Below, piece by piece: positions 33,316-41,812 of a stretch of 64,000 bases of DNA. The stretch spans positions 1-64,000 of the forward strand of contig NZ_REGE01000008.1 in NCBI RefSeq assembly GCF_003688935.1, read 5' to 3'. Origin of the DNA: Corynebacterium macginleyi (GTDB taxonomy: Bacteria; Actinomycetota; Actinomycetes; Mycobacteriales; Mycobacteriaceae). A program made the position numbers and the translations under genes. The first letter of the stretch is position 1, and the number at the start of each line of letters is the position of its first letter. The notes beneath the pieces were generated by a model. It saw only the letters and a list, made by a program, of their open reading frames with translations, did no database searches and was not told the DNA's origin.

Positions 33316-34800
33316 ATGTCGCAGAAGTCCACAGAATCCACTAAGAAGAAAAAGCTTAACCTTGATGCCGTGTGGTTCGCGCTGGCCTTCGCGGCCCTAG
33401 CGGCCGTGTTGCTCAGCCCGATTCCGGAGCTCGATTGGCCTGCCAAAGTGGCTTTAGGGATGCTGGCCTTTGCAGTGATCATGTGGGTCACCGAAGCTGT
33501 GAGCTATCCGGTGAGCGCCCTGTTGATCGTCGGACTTATTTCCTTGCTATTGGGGCTCGGGCCGGATCCGGAATCCGATGGCATCTATGGCACCTCCACC
33601 GCCCTCAAGGTCGCGATGGCAGGATTTTCCTCCTCCGCGGTAGCGCTCGTGGCTGCAGCACTGATCTTGGCCGGAGCGATGCAAGCTACGGGCCTACATA
33701 AGCGGATTGCCCTGTACGTACTGAAGGTAGCAGGGGAGAAGACCTCCCACATTGTTATCGGCGCCATTGCTATTGCCATCATTTTGGCGTTTTTCGTTCC
33801 CTCTGCCACCGCGCGTGCGGGCGCCGTGGTGCCCATTTTGCTCGGCATGGTAGCGGCCTTCGGCCTGTCCTATGAATCGAAACTAGGTGCCTTGCTCGTC
33901 ATTACCGCAGCGCAGGCCGTATCGATCTGGAACGTAGGCATTAAAACCGCCGCCGCCCAAAACCTTGTCGCGGTGGGATTTATTGAGGAACAAATGGGGC
34001 AGTCGGTCTCTTGGGGGCAATGGTTCGTTTGGGCCGCGCCGTGGTCCATGCTGATGTCGGTGGCGTTGTACTTCATCATGCGCGCCGTCATCAAACCGGA
34101 AACGGAACGCATCGAGGGAGGAAAAGAGCTCATCGCCAAGCAGCTAGAGGATCTCGGGCCCACCTCATCCGAAGAGAAAAGGCTCATCGGATTTTCCGTT
34201 CTCCTGCTCTTCTTCTGGGCCACTGAGGGACTGCTGCACCCGATTAGCTCGGCCGTTATTACCGCGGTGGCCATTGCCCTGATGCTGTTGCCGAAGATCG
34301 GCGTGTTTACCTGGCCAGAGGCGCAAAAGTCCGTGAGCTGGGGGACCCTCATCGTCTTTGCCATTGGCATTTCCCTCGGTTCATTCCTGCTGGATACGGG
34401 TGCTGCCACGTGGTTGTCAGAAAAGACCTTCGGGTTGATGGGGTTGGACTCGCTACCCATTCTTGCAACGATTGCGCTGGTATCGCTATTTAATATCCTC
34501 ATCCACTTGGGCTTTGCCTCAGCTACTTCGCTGGCTTCCGCCCTCATCCCGGTCTTTATTGCCTTGGCGTCCACACTGGATGTGCCCGACGGCGGCATCG
34601 GCTTCGTTGTCATTCAGCAGTTCGTCATCTGCTTCGGATTCTTGCTTCCGGTTTCGGCGCCGCAGAATATGCTGGCCTATGGCACCGGTGCCTTTACCAC
34701 CAAGCAATTCCTTCGCTCCGGTATACCCCTGACCATTGTCGGGTACCTGCTCATCCTGCTGCTTTCGGCCACATACTGGTCCTGGCTCGGTTTAGTCTAA
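33316..34800 (+). CDS. DASS-family (CitT-like) dicarboxylate/anion transporter
   Basis: This 494-residue polytopic membrane protein has about 12 hydrophobic helices after a Lys-rich cytosolic start (KSTESTKKKKLN). The FFVPSATARAGAVVPILLG segment (about 152-170) is the SxTAR motif of the CitT/2-oxoglutarate-malate branch of divalent anion transporters. Substrate is probably a di- or tricarboxylate. ATG 33316 lacks a ribosome-binding site, while AAGGAG lies 7 bases before an in-frame ATA at 33271; the real N-terminus may be 15 residues longer. The gene ends at a strong bidirectional hairpin. Confidence 0.83.
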   Translation: MSQKSTESTKKKKLNLDAVWFALAFAALAAVLLSPIPELDWPAKVALGMLAFAVIMWVTEAVSYPVSALLIVGLISLLLGLGPDPESDGIYGTSTALKVAMAGFSSSAVALVAAALILAGAMQATGLHKRIALYVLKVAGEKTSHIVIGAIAIAIILAFFVPSATARAGAVVPILLGMVAAFGLSYESKLGALLVITAAQAVSIWNVGIKTAAAQNLVAVGFIEEQMGQSVSWGQWFVWAAPWSMLMSVALYFIMRAVIKPETERIEGGKELIAKQLEDLGPTSSEEKRLIGFSVLLLFFWATEGLLHPISSAVITAVAIALMLLPKIGVFTWPEAQKSVSWGTLIVFAIGISLGSFLLDTGAATWLSEKTFGLMGLDSLPILATIALVSLFNILIHLGFASATSLASALIPVFIALASTLDVPDGGIGFVVIQQFVICFGFLLPVSAPQNMLAYGTGAFTTKQFLRSGIPLTIVGYLLILLLSATYWSWLGLV

Positions 34801-34822
34801 GTCGAGGAAGGTAAAGCAGATT

Positions 34823-34851
34823 AGGGGGACCTGCACTGAGCAGGTCCCCCT
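34823..34851. terminator. Bidirectional terminator between DASS gene and gnd
   Basis: Perfect 12-base stem AGGGGGACCTGC / GCAGGTCCCCCT with a 5-base loop, between convergent genes. On + it is followed by ATGTTT; on - by AATCTGC. The stem is very stable. Confidence 0.8.
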
Positions 34852-34864
34852 ATGTTTAAGGCGC

Positions 34865-36316
34865 TTAGTCCGTCTGCGTCAGGCTGCGGTCACCGGACCA
34901 CTCGATGTGGAAGGCACCAGGCTTATCAGTGCGCTTGAAGGTGTGCGCACCAAAGAAGTCGCGCTGGGCCTGGATAAGCGCTGCGGGTAGGCGCGTGGCG
35001 CGGAGGCTGTCGTAGTACGACAGCGAAGAGGCAAAGACTGGAGCGGGCAGGCCCATCTGGGTTGCAGCGACGACGACGCGGCGCCACGGTTCGATGAGAT
35101 CTTCCAATTCGCCCTTGAAGTAGGGATCTAGAATCAGTGCAGGAAGATTCGCGTCTTTATCAAATGCCTCACGGATGCGGTCCAAGAACTTGGCGCGGAT
35201 GATGCAGCCGCCGCGCCAAATGGTGGCCAGATCGCGCGGATCGACTTCCCAGCCGAATTCCGCGGAACCGGCCTTGATCTCATCGAAGCCCTGAGAGTAG
35301 GCGATGAGCTTAGCGGCATAGAGGGCGCGGCGAACGTCTTCGATGAAGGCATCCTTGTCGATGTCGAAGTCCGCGTTCGTGCCGGCCGGAAGTTGGCTCT
35401 CTTGGGCTGCGGCGCGCTGCTGGCTGGAAGAAGAAAGTGCACGGGCAAACACGGACTCGGCAATGCCGGTAATCGGCACGCCCAATTCGAGGCCGTTGAT
35501 GGCGGTCCAGCGGCCGGTGCCTTTTTGGCCGGCGGCGTCTACGATGACATCGACAAGCGGGGCGCCCGTTTCCGGGTCCTTCTGGGCGAGCACCTCAGCT
35601 GTGATTTCAATGAGGTAAGAATCCAGGTCGCCGGAGTTCCACTCCTTGAAAACCTCCGCAATCTCGGCAGGCTCCATGCCTGCGCCGTAGCGCAGCAGCT
35701 GGTAGGCCTCGCCGATGACCTGCATATCGGCGTACTCAATGCCGTTGTGGACCATCTTGACGAAGTGGCCGGCGCCATCTGGGCCGATGTGGGTTACGCA
35801 CGGGGTGCCGTCTACCTCGGCAGCGATGGACTCCAAGATGGGGCCCAGGGTCTCCCATGACTCGGACGGTCCACCGGGCATGATGGATGGGCCGTGCAAA
35901 GCGCCTTCCTCGCCGCCGGAAATGCCGGCACCCACGAAGTGCTTACCGCGCTCAGCCACTTCCTGTTCGCGGCGAATGGTATCCGTATACAGCGCATTGC
36001 CGCCATCGATGATGATATCGCCGTCATCCATGGCACCAGCAAGCTGATCGATGACCGCATCGGTGGCTTTGCCTGCCTGCACCATGATGATGGCCTTGCG
36101 GGGGCGTTCTAAGGAAGCTACGAAATCTGCAATGGACTCGGAAGGAATAAAGTGTCCTTCCTCGCCGTGGGCCTCAATGAGAGCATGGGTCTTTTCTGGG
36201 CTGCGATTATAGACGGCGACGGTATTGTCATTGCGGGCAAAGTTGCGGGCAAGGTTGGAGCCCATTACCGCTAGGCCGACGACGCCAATGTGCGCAAGTT
36301 CGTTCTTTTCAGTCAT
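34865..36316 (-). CDS. gnd: 6-phosphogluconate dehydrogenase (decarboxylating)
   Basis: This 483-residue enzyme of the pentose phosphate pathway converts 6-phosphogluconate and NADP to ribulose-5-phosphate, CO2 and NADPH. The Rossmann start is GVVGLAVMGSNLARNFA, and GAGISGGEEGALHGPSIMPGG and KMVHNGIEYADMQ (catalytic Lys) are diagnostic. The C-terminal substrate-binding end is present, so the protein is complete. Its neighbour, a PaaI-like thioesterase, is divergent, as beside gnd in C. glutamicum. Confidence 0.96.
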   Translation of the reverse strand: MTEKNELAHIGVVGLAVMGSNLARNFARNDNTVAVYNRSPEKTHALIEAHGEEGHFIPSESIADFVASLERPRKAIIMVQAGKATDAVIDQLAGAMDDGDIIIDGGNALYTDTIRREQEVAERGKHFVGAGISGGEEGALHGPSIMPGGPSESWETLGPILESIAAEVDGTPCVTHIGPDGAGHFVKMVHNGIEYADMQVIGEAYQLLRYGAGMEPAEIAEVFKEWNSGDLDSYLIEITAEVLAQKDPETGAPLVDVIVDAAGQKGTGRWTAINGLELGVPITGIAESVFARALSSSSQQRAAAQESQLPAGTNADFDIDKDAFIEDVRRALYAAKLIAYSQGFDEIKAGSAEFGWEVDPRDLATIWRGGCIIRAKFLDRIREAFDKDANLPALILDPYFKGELEDLIEPWRRVVVAATQMGLPAPVFASSLSYYDSLRATRLPAALIQAQRDFFGAHTFKRTDKPGAFHIEWSGDRSLTQTD

Positions 36317-36375
36317 GCTGCCTATCCTACGTCACCGCCTCACTTTCGCTGTGCTCGCGGCTAAGGTGGGAGACT

Positions 36376-36837
36376 ATGTCGGATACCCAGATACTCAATG
36401 ACTTGCTCCATACCGCGCATACGCGCCTGCTCAACGATGAGGAGTTAGAGAAACTAAATTCAGTTAACGGCGGCTTTGCAGAGTTTATCGGGCTCACCTT
36501 TGAACGCGTAGGTCCGGCTGAGGCTCGCGCGCGGCTCACCGTATCTCCTCAGCACCACCAGCCGTGGGGCGTGGCCAATGGAGGACTATATTGCACCATC
36601 GCGGAAACCGTCGCCTCTATCGCCAGCGTCGCGGCTGCTGACGCCCCAGCGATGGGGGTCAATAACTCCACGGACTTTATCAAGGCGACAGCGAAGGGCG
36701 AACTTGAAGCGGTAGCCACCCCCATCCAATTGGGTAAGCGCACCCACGTGTGGAACGTAGACATCCGCCAAGACAACACGTTGATCGCGCGCACCACGTT
36801 GCGCACGATGATTTTGAGTGAGCACAACAGAGGCTAA
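36376..36837 (+). CDS. PaaI-like hotdog-fold thioesterase
   Basis: This 153-residue protein has a single hotdog domain, with the central helix preceded by WGVANGGLYCTIAETVASIA (about 56-75) as in PaaI/DUF4442 acyl-CoA thioesterases. Members hydrolyse aryl- or acyl-CoA; the substrate here is unknown. The N-terminal 30 residues form an extra helix. Divergent from gnd with 59 bases between starts, and convergent with corA. Confidence 0.83.
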   Translation: MSDTQILNDLLHTAHTRLLNDEELEKLNSVNGGFAEFIGLTFERVGPAEARARLTVSPQHHQPWGVANGGLYCTIAETVASIASVAAADAPAMGVNNSTDFIKATAKGELEAVATPIQLGKRTHVWNVDIRQDNTLIARTTLRTMILSEHNRG

Positions 36838-36850
36838 AGGTGACAGGGGG

Positions 36851-37924
36851 CTAGAGCCAGTGGTTTTTCCGAAACCACGCCCACAGGCCGCCGACGACAG
36901 CAACCATGATTATGATTGCCATGGGATAGCCAAACGCCCAATGTAACTCCGGCATGATATCGAAGTTCATGCCGTAGATACCGGCAACTAAGGTCGGCGC
37001 GGCCCACATGCCGACGACGGCGGAAATGGTGCGCATATCGGAGTTTTGCTGCATCGTGACCTTAGCCACAGAGGCATCAATTAACGAGGTCAGACGTTCA
37101 TCGAAGCTAGCCACCAAGTCATTGACCACGAGCTCATGATCGTAGACATCGCGCAGGTAGGACCGGATCTGTGTGGAAATGAGATCTTTATGGTCCGAGA
37201 CCATGGCTTTTAATGCCGCAGATAGCGGATAGATGGCGTGCTTCATCTCCAAGACTTCGCGCTTGAACATATAAATGCGGTCGACGTCGAATTTAAGATT
37301 AGGCGTAAAGATTTCTTCTTCAAGTTCATCGACTTCATCACTAATTAACCGTGCTACCTCGGAGTAGCGGTCCACCATCATGTCCAAGATCTTCCAGGCC
37401 ATGGCGACGGGACCGAGCTCCACCAAGTCCTGCTCGTCTTTTACGGTGTAGGCGAGGTTAGGCAGCTTCGCACCATGGCGAACGGTGATAATGAAGTTCG
37501 AGCCCATAATCATCTGGATTTCGCCCGTGGAGATGATTTGGCGCTTATCTTTTACCTCATCGTGGTCGCGGTAATTCACCGAGCGCGCCACCACAAAGAG
37601 CTGATCATCGTAGCGTTCCAGCTTTGGGCGCTGGTGGGCCATGACGGCGTCCTCTACGATGAGCTCGTGGATGCCGAATTGTGAAGCAATCTTCGTCATC
37701 TGGGATTCATAAGGCTCATGCAGACCCACCCAGACAAAACCACGGCCATATTCCGCCACAGTTTCCAGGGCGGAATGCGCGGAATACTCGCCGGGTAAGG
37801 ACTCGCCATCAACGAAAACCCGGCAGTGTTCAATAGCGCGCTCCGCCGGAACTGGTGGGAAAGACGGCTGACTCGGAGGCGCGGGTTTCTTACGGCCCCT
37901 AAAAGGCGTGGGTACGGACGGCAT
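36851..37924 (-). CDS. corA: CorA-type magnesium/cobalt channel
   Basis: This 357-residue protein has a large cytosolic N-domain, a long helix, and two C-terminal transmembrane helices. The selectivity signature YGMNF lies between them (VAGIYGMNFDIMPELHWAFG). The C-terminus is basic (WFRKNHWL). ATG 37924 has AAAGGAGG eight bases upstream; the frame extends further but without a site. It imports Mg2+ as a pentamer by family. Confidence 0.92.
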   Translation of the reverse strand: MPSVPTPFRGRKKPAPPSQPSFPPVPAERAIEHCRVFVDGESLPGEYSAHSALETVAEYGRGFVWVGLHEPYESQMTKIASQFGIHELIVEDAVMAHQRPKLERYDDQLFVVARSVNYRDHDEVKDKRQIISTGEIQMIMGSNFIITVRHGAKLPNLAYTVKDEQDLVELGPVAMAWKILDMMVDRYSEVARLISDEVDELEEEIFTPNLKFDVDRIYMFKREVLEMKHAIYPLSAALKAMVSDHKDLISTQIRSYLRDVYDHELVVNDLVASFDERLTSLIDASVAKVTMQQNSDMRTISAVVGMWAAPTLVAGIYGMNFDIMPELHWAFGYPMAIIIMVAVVGGLWAWFRKNHWL

Positions 37925-38027
37925 CGTTTCAGCCTCCTTTGCACGATAGTGCGGGTAATAACGCAGTTGAGTAGTAAGACGAGCCACGTTTTATGTAGCG
38001 GCTAAAGCTTACACCGACGGTGGGTAA

Positions 38028-38033
38028 TATAAT
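38028..38033 (+). promoter_or_regulatory. TATAAT -10 box for a leaderless methyltransferase mRNA
   Basis: A perfect TATAAT stands 7 bases before ATG 38041, so the transcript probably starts at or beside the start codon. No Shine-Dalgarno sequence is present. Leaderless mRNAs are common in corynebacteria. No clear -35 hexamer. Confidence 0.6.
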
Positions 38034-38040
38034 TGAATCC

Positions 38041-38643
38041 ATGCCTACGTGGAAAGAAGTTACCGAAGCTAATCCGGCCCATTCCCATAATTACGCCCGT
38101 AGATGGACGATGCTCAAGGCGCAGGGCAAAGACATCCATGGGGAGGCCCGGCTTATCGATGCCATGGTGGAACGCAATTCCTCCATCCTTGACGCCGGCT
38201 GTGGAACCGGCCGCGTTGGTGGAGAGTTGTTGCGCCGCGGACATAGCGTGATGGGCGTTGACATAGATCCCATTTTGATCGAACACGCCGAACATGACTT
38301 CCCAGACGGTGAGTGGTTCGTGCGGGATCTGTGCACGGACCAGATTCCTGAAGGACCTTTTGACCTTGCTGTTTCTGCGGGTAACGTCATGGGCTTTTTA
38401 GCCGTTGACGGACGCGAGGAAGCCCTGCGAAATATTTTCAATTCGCTCACCCCCGGCGGACGCTTCGTCACCGGTTTTGGCGAAGGCCGCGGCTGGGGCT
38501 TCCAGGACTTCCTCGATATGGCGCAGAAGGTGGGCTACCGCGTTGACTTCACGTTCTCTTCCTGGGACATGAAGCTATTTTCGGAGCATTCCGCTTTCCT
38601 GGTCGCCGTGCTATCGCGACCAGGCGCGGACCTTTTGGCTTAA
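38041..38643 (+). CDS. Class I SAM-dependent methyltransferase
   Basis: This 200-residue compact methyltransferase has SAM motif I ILDAGCGTGRVGGELLRRGH (about 49-68), acidic residue in VMGVDIDPILI, and a post-I region FDLAVSAGNVMGFLA. It resembles UbiG/type-11 small-molecule methyltransferases; the substrate is unknown. The start at 38041 is set by the adjacent TATAAT. It converges on the thiamine operon with four bases between stop codons. Confidence 0.8.
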   Translation: MPTWKEVTEANPAHSHNYARRWTMLKAQGKDIHGEARLIDAMVERNSSILDAGCGTGRVGGELLRRGHSVMGVDIDPILIEHAEHDFPDGEWFVRDLCTDQIPEGPFDLAVSAGNVMGFLAVDGREEALRNIFNSLTPGGRFVTGFGEGRGWGFQDFLDMAQKVGYRVDFTFSSWDMKLFSEHSAFLVAVLSRPGADLLA

Positions 38644-38647
38644 AGCC

Positions 38648-40183
38648 TTAAAAGCGTCGGTCTGCTTGGTCGAAGAAATCGACCTCGTGGATACTGGCGC
38701 TGATGAAGGCGCGCTCGGCCCGGGTACGAGTGGTCTCGTCTGCCTTTTCTAAGATTTCTTCCACAATCTTAATGCTCTTGCGCACCCCGTCTAAGAAATT
38801 CTCGCTGCCGTAGACCTCCAACCAGGCATGGTAGGGATGCTCGGGCGAGTCGAATTTCGCCAGGTGCAGGCCTACCTCTGCATACAGCCAATAGCAGGGG
38901 AGGACCGCCGCGATGCCGACGGCATAATCATCAGTATGCGTGCTGCGGATGAGAAAATCCGTGTAAGCGCTAGTTATCCGCGACGGGGCCGTGGTGGCCG
39001 AATCCTTCAGCCACCCACGGTGCAGCTCAGCTTCCTCTGCGAGGCACTCATAGGCGCCCTGCGCCCAGTGCAATTGCTGTGCGGTATCGGGCGCTTGGCT
39101 GGCCAAGCGAGCCAAGGCCTTAGAGTAAGACCCCAAGTACTGCGAATTCTGATCGAGGTAGAAACTGAAAGCATCTTTAGCGAGCGCACCGGACCCTAGC
39201 TTCTGAATAAAAGGTAGTGCCTTAATCTGCTCCCAGTAGTTTGCCGCGATATTCCACAGGCGCTGCGTATACGGGCCTGCAGCCGCAACGCGCGGCTGTT
39301 CTGGATTGTCTACCTCTTCCAAAGGCCCGGCCAAGTGAGGAAGCGGTATCGAGGAGGCGGCCCGCATCAAACGCTGCGAGCGGTGCAGATGGTCTACTGG
39401 TCCACTGCCTGTGCCCACGGCCAGCGCATCCGCATTAACGATCGCCTCATGTAACCACTCCGTCGACCACTCTAAAGCGCTGGGGGTATCATCACCTGCA
39501 CCAAGCCTCGTTGCTAGGGCAGAGGACAGGGAGCAACCAGTGCCGTGGCTGTTCTTAGTTTGCACTCGAGCGGACGCTACCCGATGGACTTTTCCTTCCG
39601 GGGTGACCACGGCGTTATCGGCACTCACCGAATCAAGGTGCCCGCCCTTAACGATGACCGTCGTATCGGCCTTAGCGGCCCACCCCTGCGCCACCTCGAT
39701 GGCGCGTTCTAAATCCGTGGCTTCCTCTGTTTGTGTCAGTACAGCTAGCTCTTTTAAGTTGGGTGTGATGACATCAACCCGGAAGCACAGCTCGCGCACC
39801 GCCTTTTCCGCCTCGGGCGCCAAGAGGCGGTCGCCGCTGGTAGCGACCATGACCGGATCCAACACCACGGGGACGGAAGGGTCGATTCGGTCTAGGAACG
39901 TGTCTACGCAGTCGGTAATGTGGGCATCGGCAAGCATGCCGATTTTGATCGCATCAATGTCTACGTCCTCGCGGACGGAATCCAGCTGCTCCTGCAAGAA
40001 ATCCAGCGGCGGGATGTGAACGCTGCGCACACCCTGGGTATTTTGTGCCACCAGTGCGGTGACAACACTCATCCCATATCCGCCTGCGGCGGCGATGGAC
40101 TTGAGATCGGCCTGAATGCCAGCTCCGCCACTGGGATCGGTTCCAGCAATCGAGAGAATACGGGGGTATGTTCCTTTAGCCAC
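38648..40183 (-). CDS. thiD: Bifunctional HMP/HMP-phosphate kinase ThiD fused to TenA
   Basis: This 511-residue fusion has a ribokinase-fold ThiD domain (about 1-265) starting ILSIAGTDPSGGAGIQADLK, which phosphorylates hydroxymethylpyrimidine twice. The TenA domain (about 290-511) has FYLDQNSQYLGSYSKALA, AYECLAEEAELHRG and AVLPCYWLYAEVG with the active-site Cys; by family it hydrolyses aminopyrimidine for salvage. The fusion gives pyrimidine salvage and activation in one protein. It overlaps thiE by 8 bases and is the last gene of the operon. Confidence 0.92.
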   Translation of the reverse strand: MAKGTYPRILSIAGTDPSGGAGIQADLKSIAAAGGYGMSVVTALVAQNTQGVRSVHIPPLDFLQEQLDSVREDVDIDAIKIGMLADAHITDCVDTFLDRIDPSVPVVLDPVMVATSGDRLLAPEAEKAVRELCFRVDVITPNLKELAVLTQTEEATDLERAIEVAQGWAAKADTTVIVKGGHLDSVSADNAVVTPEGKVHRVASARVQTKNSHGTGCSLSSALATRLGAGDDTPSALEWSTEWLHEAIVNADALAVGTGSGPVDHLHRSQRLMRAASSIPLPHLAGPLEEVDNPEQPRVAAAGPYTQRLWNIAANYWEQIKALPFIQKLGSGALAKDAFSFYLDQNSQYLGSYSKALARLASQAPDTAQQLHWAQGAYECLAEEAELHRGWLKDSATTAPSRITSAYTDFLIRSTHTDDYAVGIAAVLPCYWLYAEVGLHLAKFDSPEHPYHAWLEVYGSENFLDGVRKSIKIVEEILEKADETTRTRAERAFISASIHEVDFFDQADRRF

Positions 40184-40805
40184 GGTAGGCCTCCTTCAGT
40201 TTGTGTGCTGCCGCTGCCGGGTCATCGGCAGCCATGATCTCGCTAACCACGCAGATACCTGCGAAATCGCTTCCCGAAAGTTCGGAAGCATTATGTGCCT
40301 TGATGCCACCAATCGCGACGGACTCAATGCCGCGTTCGCGAGCCGCGGTGGCCAGGCGCCCTGCGGCTTTAGCGCCAATTCCTGCGGGGGCATTCTTCTT
40401 AGTCATCGTCGAATAAACCGGGCCAATACCAATGACATCGGGGGCCTCATGTGGGTCAATGGCGTCTAGCTGCTGCGCTGTGCCCACCGAAAGCCCGATG
40501 AGCTTATCGGGCCCAAGCAGAGCACGGGCACTGTGAAAATCCATATCGCTTTGGCCAATGTGTAAGTGGCAACCCACCTTGGCAGCTACCTCAACGCGGT
40601 CGTTGATAAAAAGCGGTATGTCGCCCAAAACTTCCATAAGCTTGCGGGCGGTAGTTTCCACCGCCTCATCGCTGGCTTGCTTATCTCGCAATTGCACAAC
40701 GGTAGCCCCACCGCGGACTGCTTCTTGAACGATGGGAACTACTTTATCCCGCCCGCCGGCGAGGTCTGGGTCGGTGATGAGATACAGAGTCCAATCTATG
40801 CTCAT
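40176..40805 (-). CDS. thiE: Thiamine-phosphate synthase
   Basis: This 209-residue TIM barrel joins HMP-PP and thiazole phosphate to thiamine phosphate. Motifs: [58 protein letters not shown] and VAIGGI. All substrate-binding loops look intact. It overlaps thiM by four bases upstream and thiD downstream. Confidence 0.94.
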   Translation of the reverse strand: MSIDWTLYLITDPDLAGGRDKVVPIVQEAVRGGATVVQLRDKQASDEAVETTARKLMEVLGDIPLFINDRVEVAAKVGCHLHIGQSDMDFHSARALLGPDKLIGLSVGTAQQLDAIDPHEAPDVIGIGPVYSTMTKKNAPAGIGAKAAGRLATAARERGIESVAIGGIKAHNASELSGSDFAGICVVSEIMAADDPAAAAHKLKEAYRG

Positions 40806-41626
40806 GCCAGTTCCGCAACGTCTGCGATCTCCGAGGCAGAGATCCTTTTCTCGATAGCGGCTGTTGATAACTCATGCAAAGCATCGAGCCAGGCAACCGC
40901 AAAGGAACCAGGTGCCGTTGATTTCTCTGCGGCAACGCTGCCTGCAGCGCCCACATGCGCATGCGCGGCGATAATAGCCGCGAAAGGATCCTCCCACGCC
41001 GCGAGGTAGGCCGCACAGATAGCGCCGAGCGAACAACCTGTGCCGATGACTTTTTGTAGCATTGGATGCCCCGATTCGAGACTTATAGCGCGTGGGAATT
41101 CGCCAGCCTGCACGATGAGATCCGTAGGGCCGGATACGCTGATAACGGCTCCGGTCTCGCGGGAAAGCTTGAGCGCCGGCTCGAGGGCGGCTTCCACACC
41201 ATCGGTGGATTCCACGCCACGCCCGCCAACTCCAGTTCCTGCCAAGGCGATGATCTCGGAAGCATTGCCCCGAATCGCCGTGGGGCGCTGCGGTAAAATT
41301 TCATGCATGAACTCGGTGCGCTCGTGCAGCCCACCCGCGCCGACGGGGTCAAGCACCCACGGGTTTCCAGCAGTGGTCGCACCGGCGATTGCCTCGCGCA
41401 TGCCGAAGTATTGCTCGGTATCCGGTGTCCCGCAATTGATCAGCACGCCGCTGGCGTTCTGTGCAAAGCCTCGCGATTCGCCTGGAGTATCAACCATTGC
41501 TGGGCTGGCACCGATGGCCAAAAGAGCATTGGCAGAGATATTGCTGACAACCTTATTGGTCAAACACTGAATAAGGGGAGCGGTATCGCGTACCGCGCCG
41601 TGGCTACGGAGAAATGAAAAATCCAC
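40802..41626 (-). CDS. thiM: Hydroxyethylthiazole kinase
   Basis: This 274-residue enzyme phosphorylates hydroxyethylthiazole for salvage. Conserved: [20 protein letters not shown] near the N-terminus, [26 protein letters not shown] and [19 protein letters not shown] start at 41626; the AAGGGA ribosome-binding site lies inside the 3' end of the TPP riboswitch. First gene of thiM-thiE-thiD/tenA; no thiC, thiG or thiS is nearby, so this operon serves salvage and coupling. Confidence 0.94.
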   Translation of the reverse strand: MDFSFLRSHGAVRDTAPLIQCLTNKVVSNISANALLAIGASPAMVDTPGESRGFAQNASGVLINCGTPDTEQYFGMREAIAGATTAGNPWVLDPVGAGGLHERTEFMHEILPQRPTAIRGNASEIIALAGTGVGGRGVESTDGVEAALEPALKLSRETGAVISVSGPTDLIVQAGEFPRAISLESGHPMLQKVIGTGCSLGAICAAYLAAWEDPFAAIIAAHAHVGAAGSVAAEKSTAPGSFAVAWLDALHELSTAAIEKRISASEIADVAELA

Positions 41627-41627
41627 A

Positions 41628-41706
41628 ACTATCCCTTCGCTAGTTCTAACTTAGTGCAGGTTCAATGGGTATATCTCAGCCACCGTGGGTGGCACCCCAT
41701 GTTGCA
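41628..41706 (-). promoter_or_regulatory. TPP riboswitch controlling the thiM operon
   Basis: The - strand shows the conserved thi-box elements in order: ATGGGGTGCC, GGCTGAGATATACCC, TGAACCTG and ACTAGCGAAGGGA. The aptamer ends directly before the GTG of thiM. The AAGGGA at its 3' edge is also the Shine-Dalgarno sequence, about five bases from the GTG. Ligand binding should therefore hide the ribosome-binding site, which points to translational control. No separate terminator hairpin fits between aptamer and start. Confidence 0.93.
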
Positions 41707-41749
41707 GTTTTTAATTTTAACAAAAACACGAAAATAGGAACGAAACCTA

Positions 41750-41796
41750 AAAGCCGCCGCCCCTAGCCGTCATGGACGGGGTAACGGGACGGCGGT
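41750..41796 (-). terminator. Terminator after ndh
   Basis: On the - strand CCGCCGTCCC pairs with GGGGCGGCGG (one mismatch). Inside the loop is a second helix, CCGTC/GACGG, and the structure is followed by CTTTTAGG. It lies 17 bases after the ndh stop and just before the thiM leader, so it separates the two leftward units. Confidence 0.7.
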
Positions 41797-41812
41797 TGAA
41801 GCAGAGGAGAAT

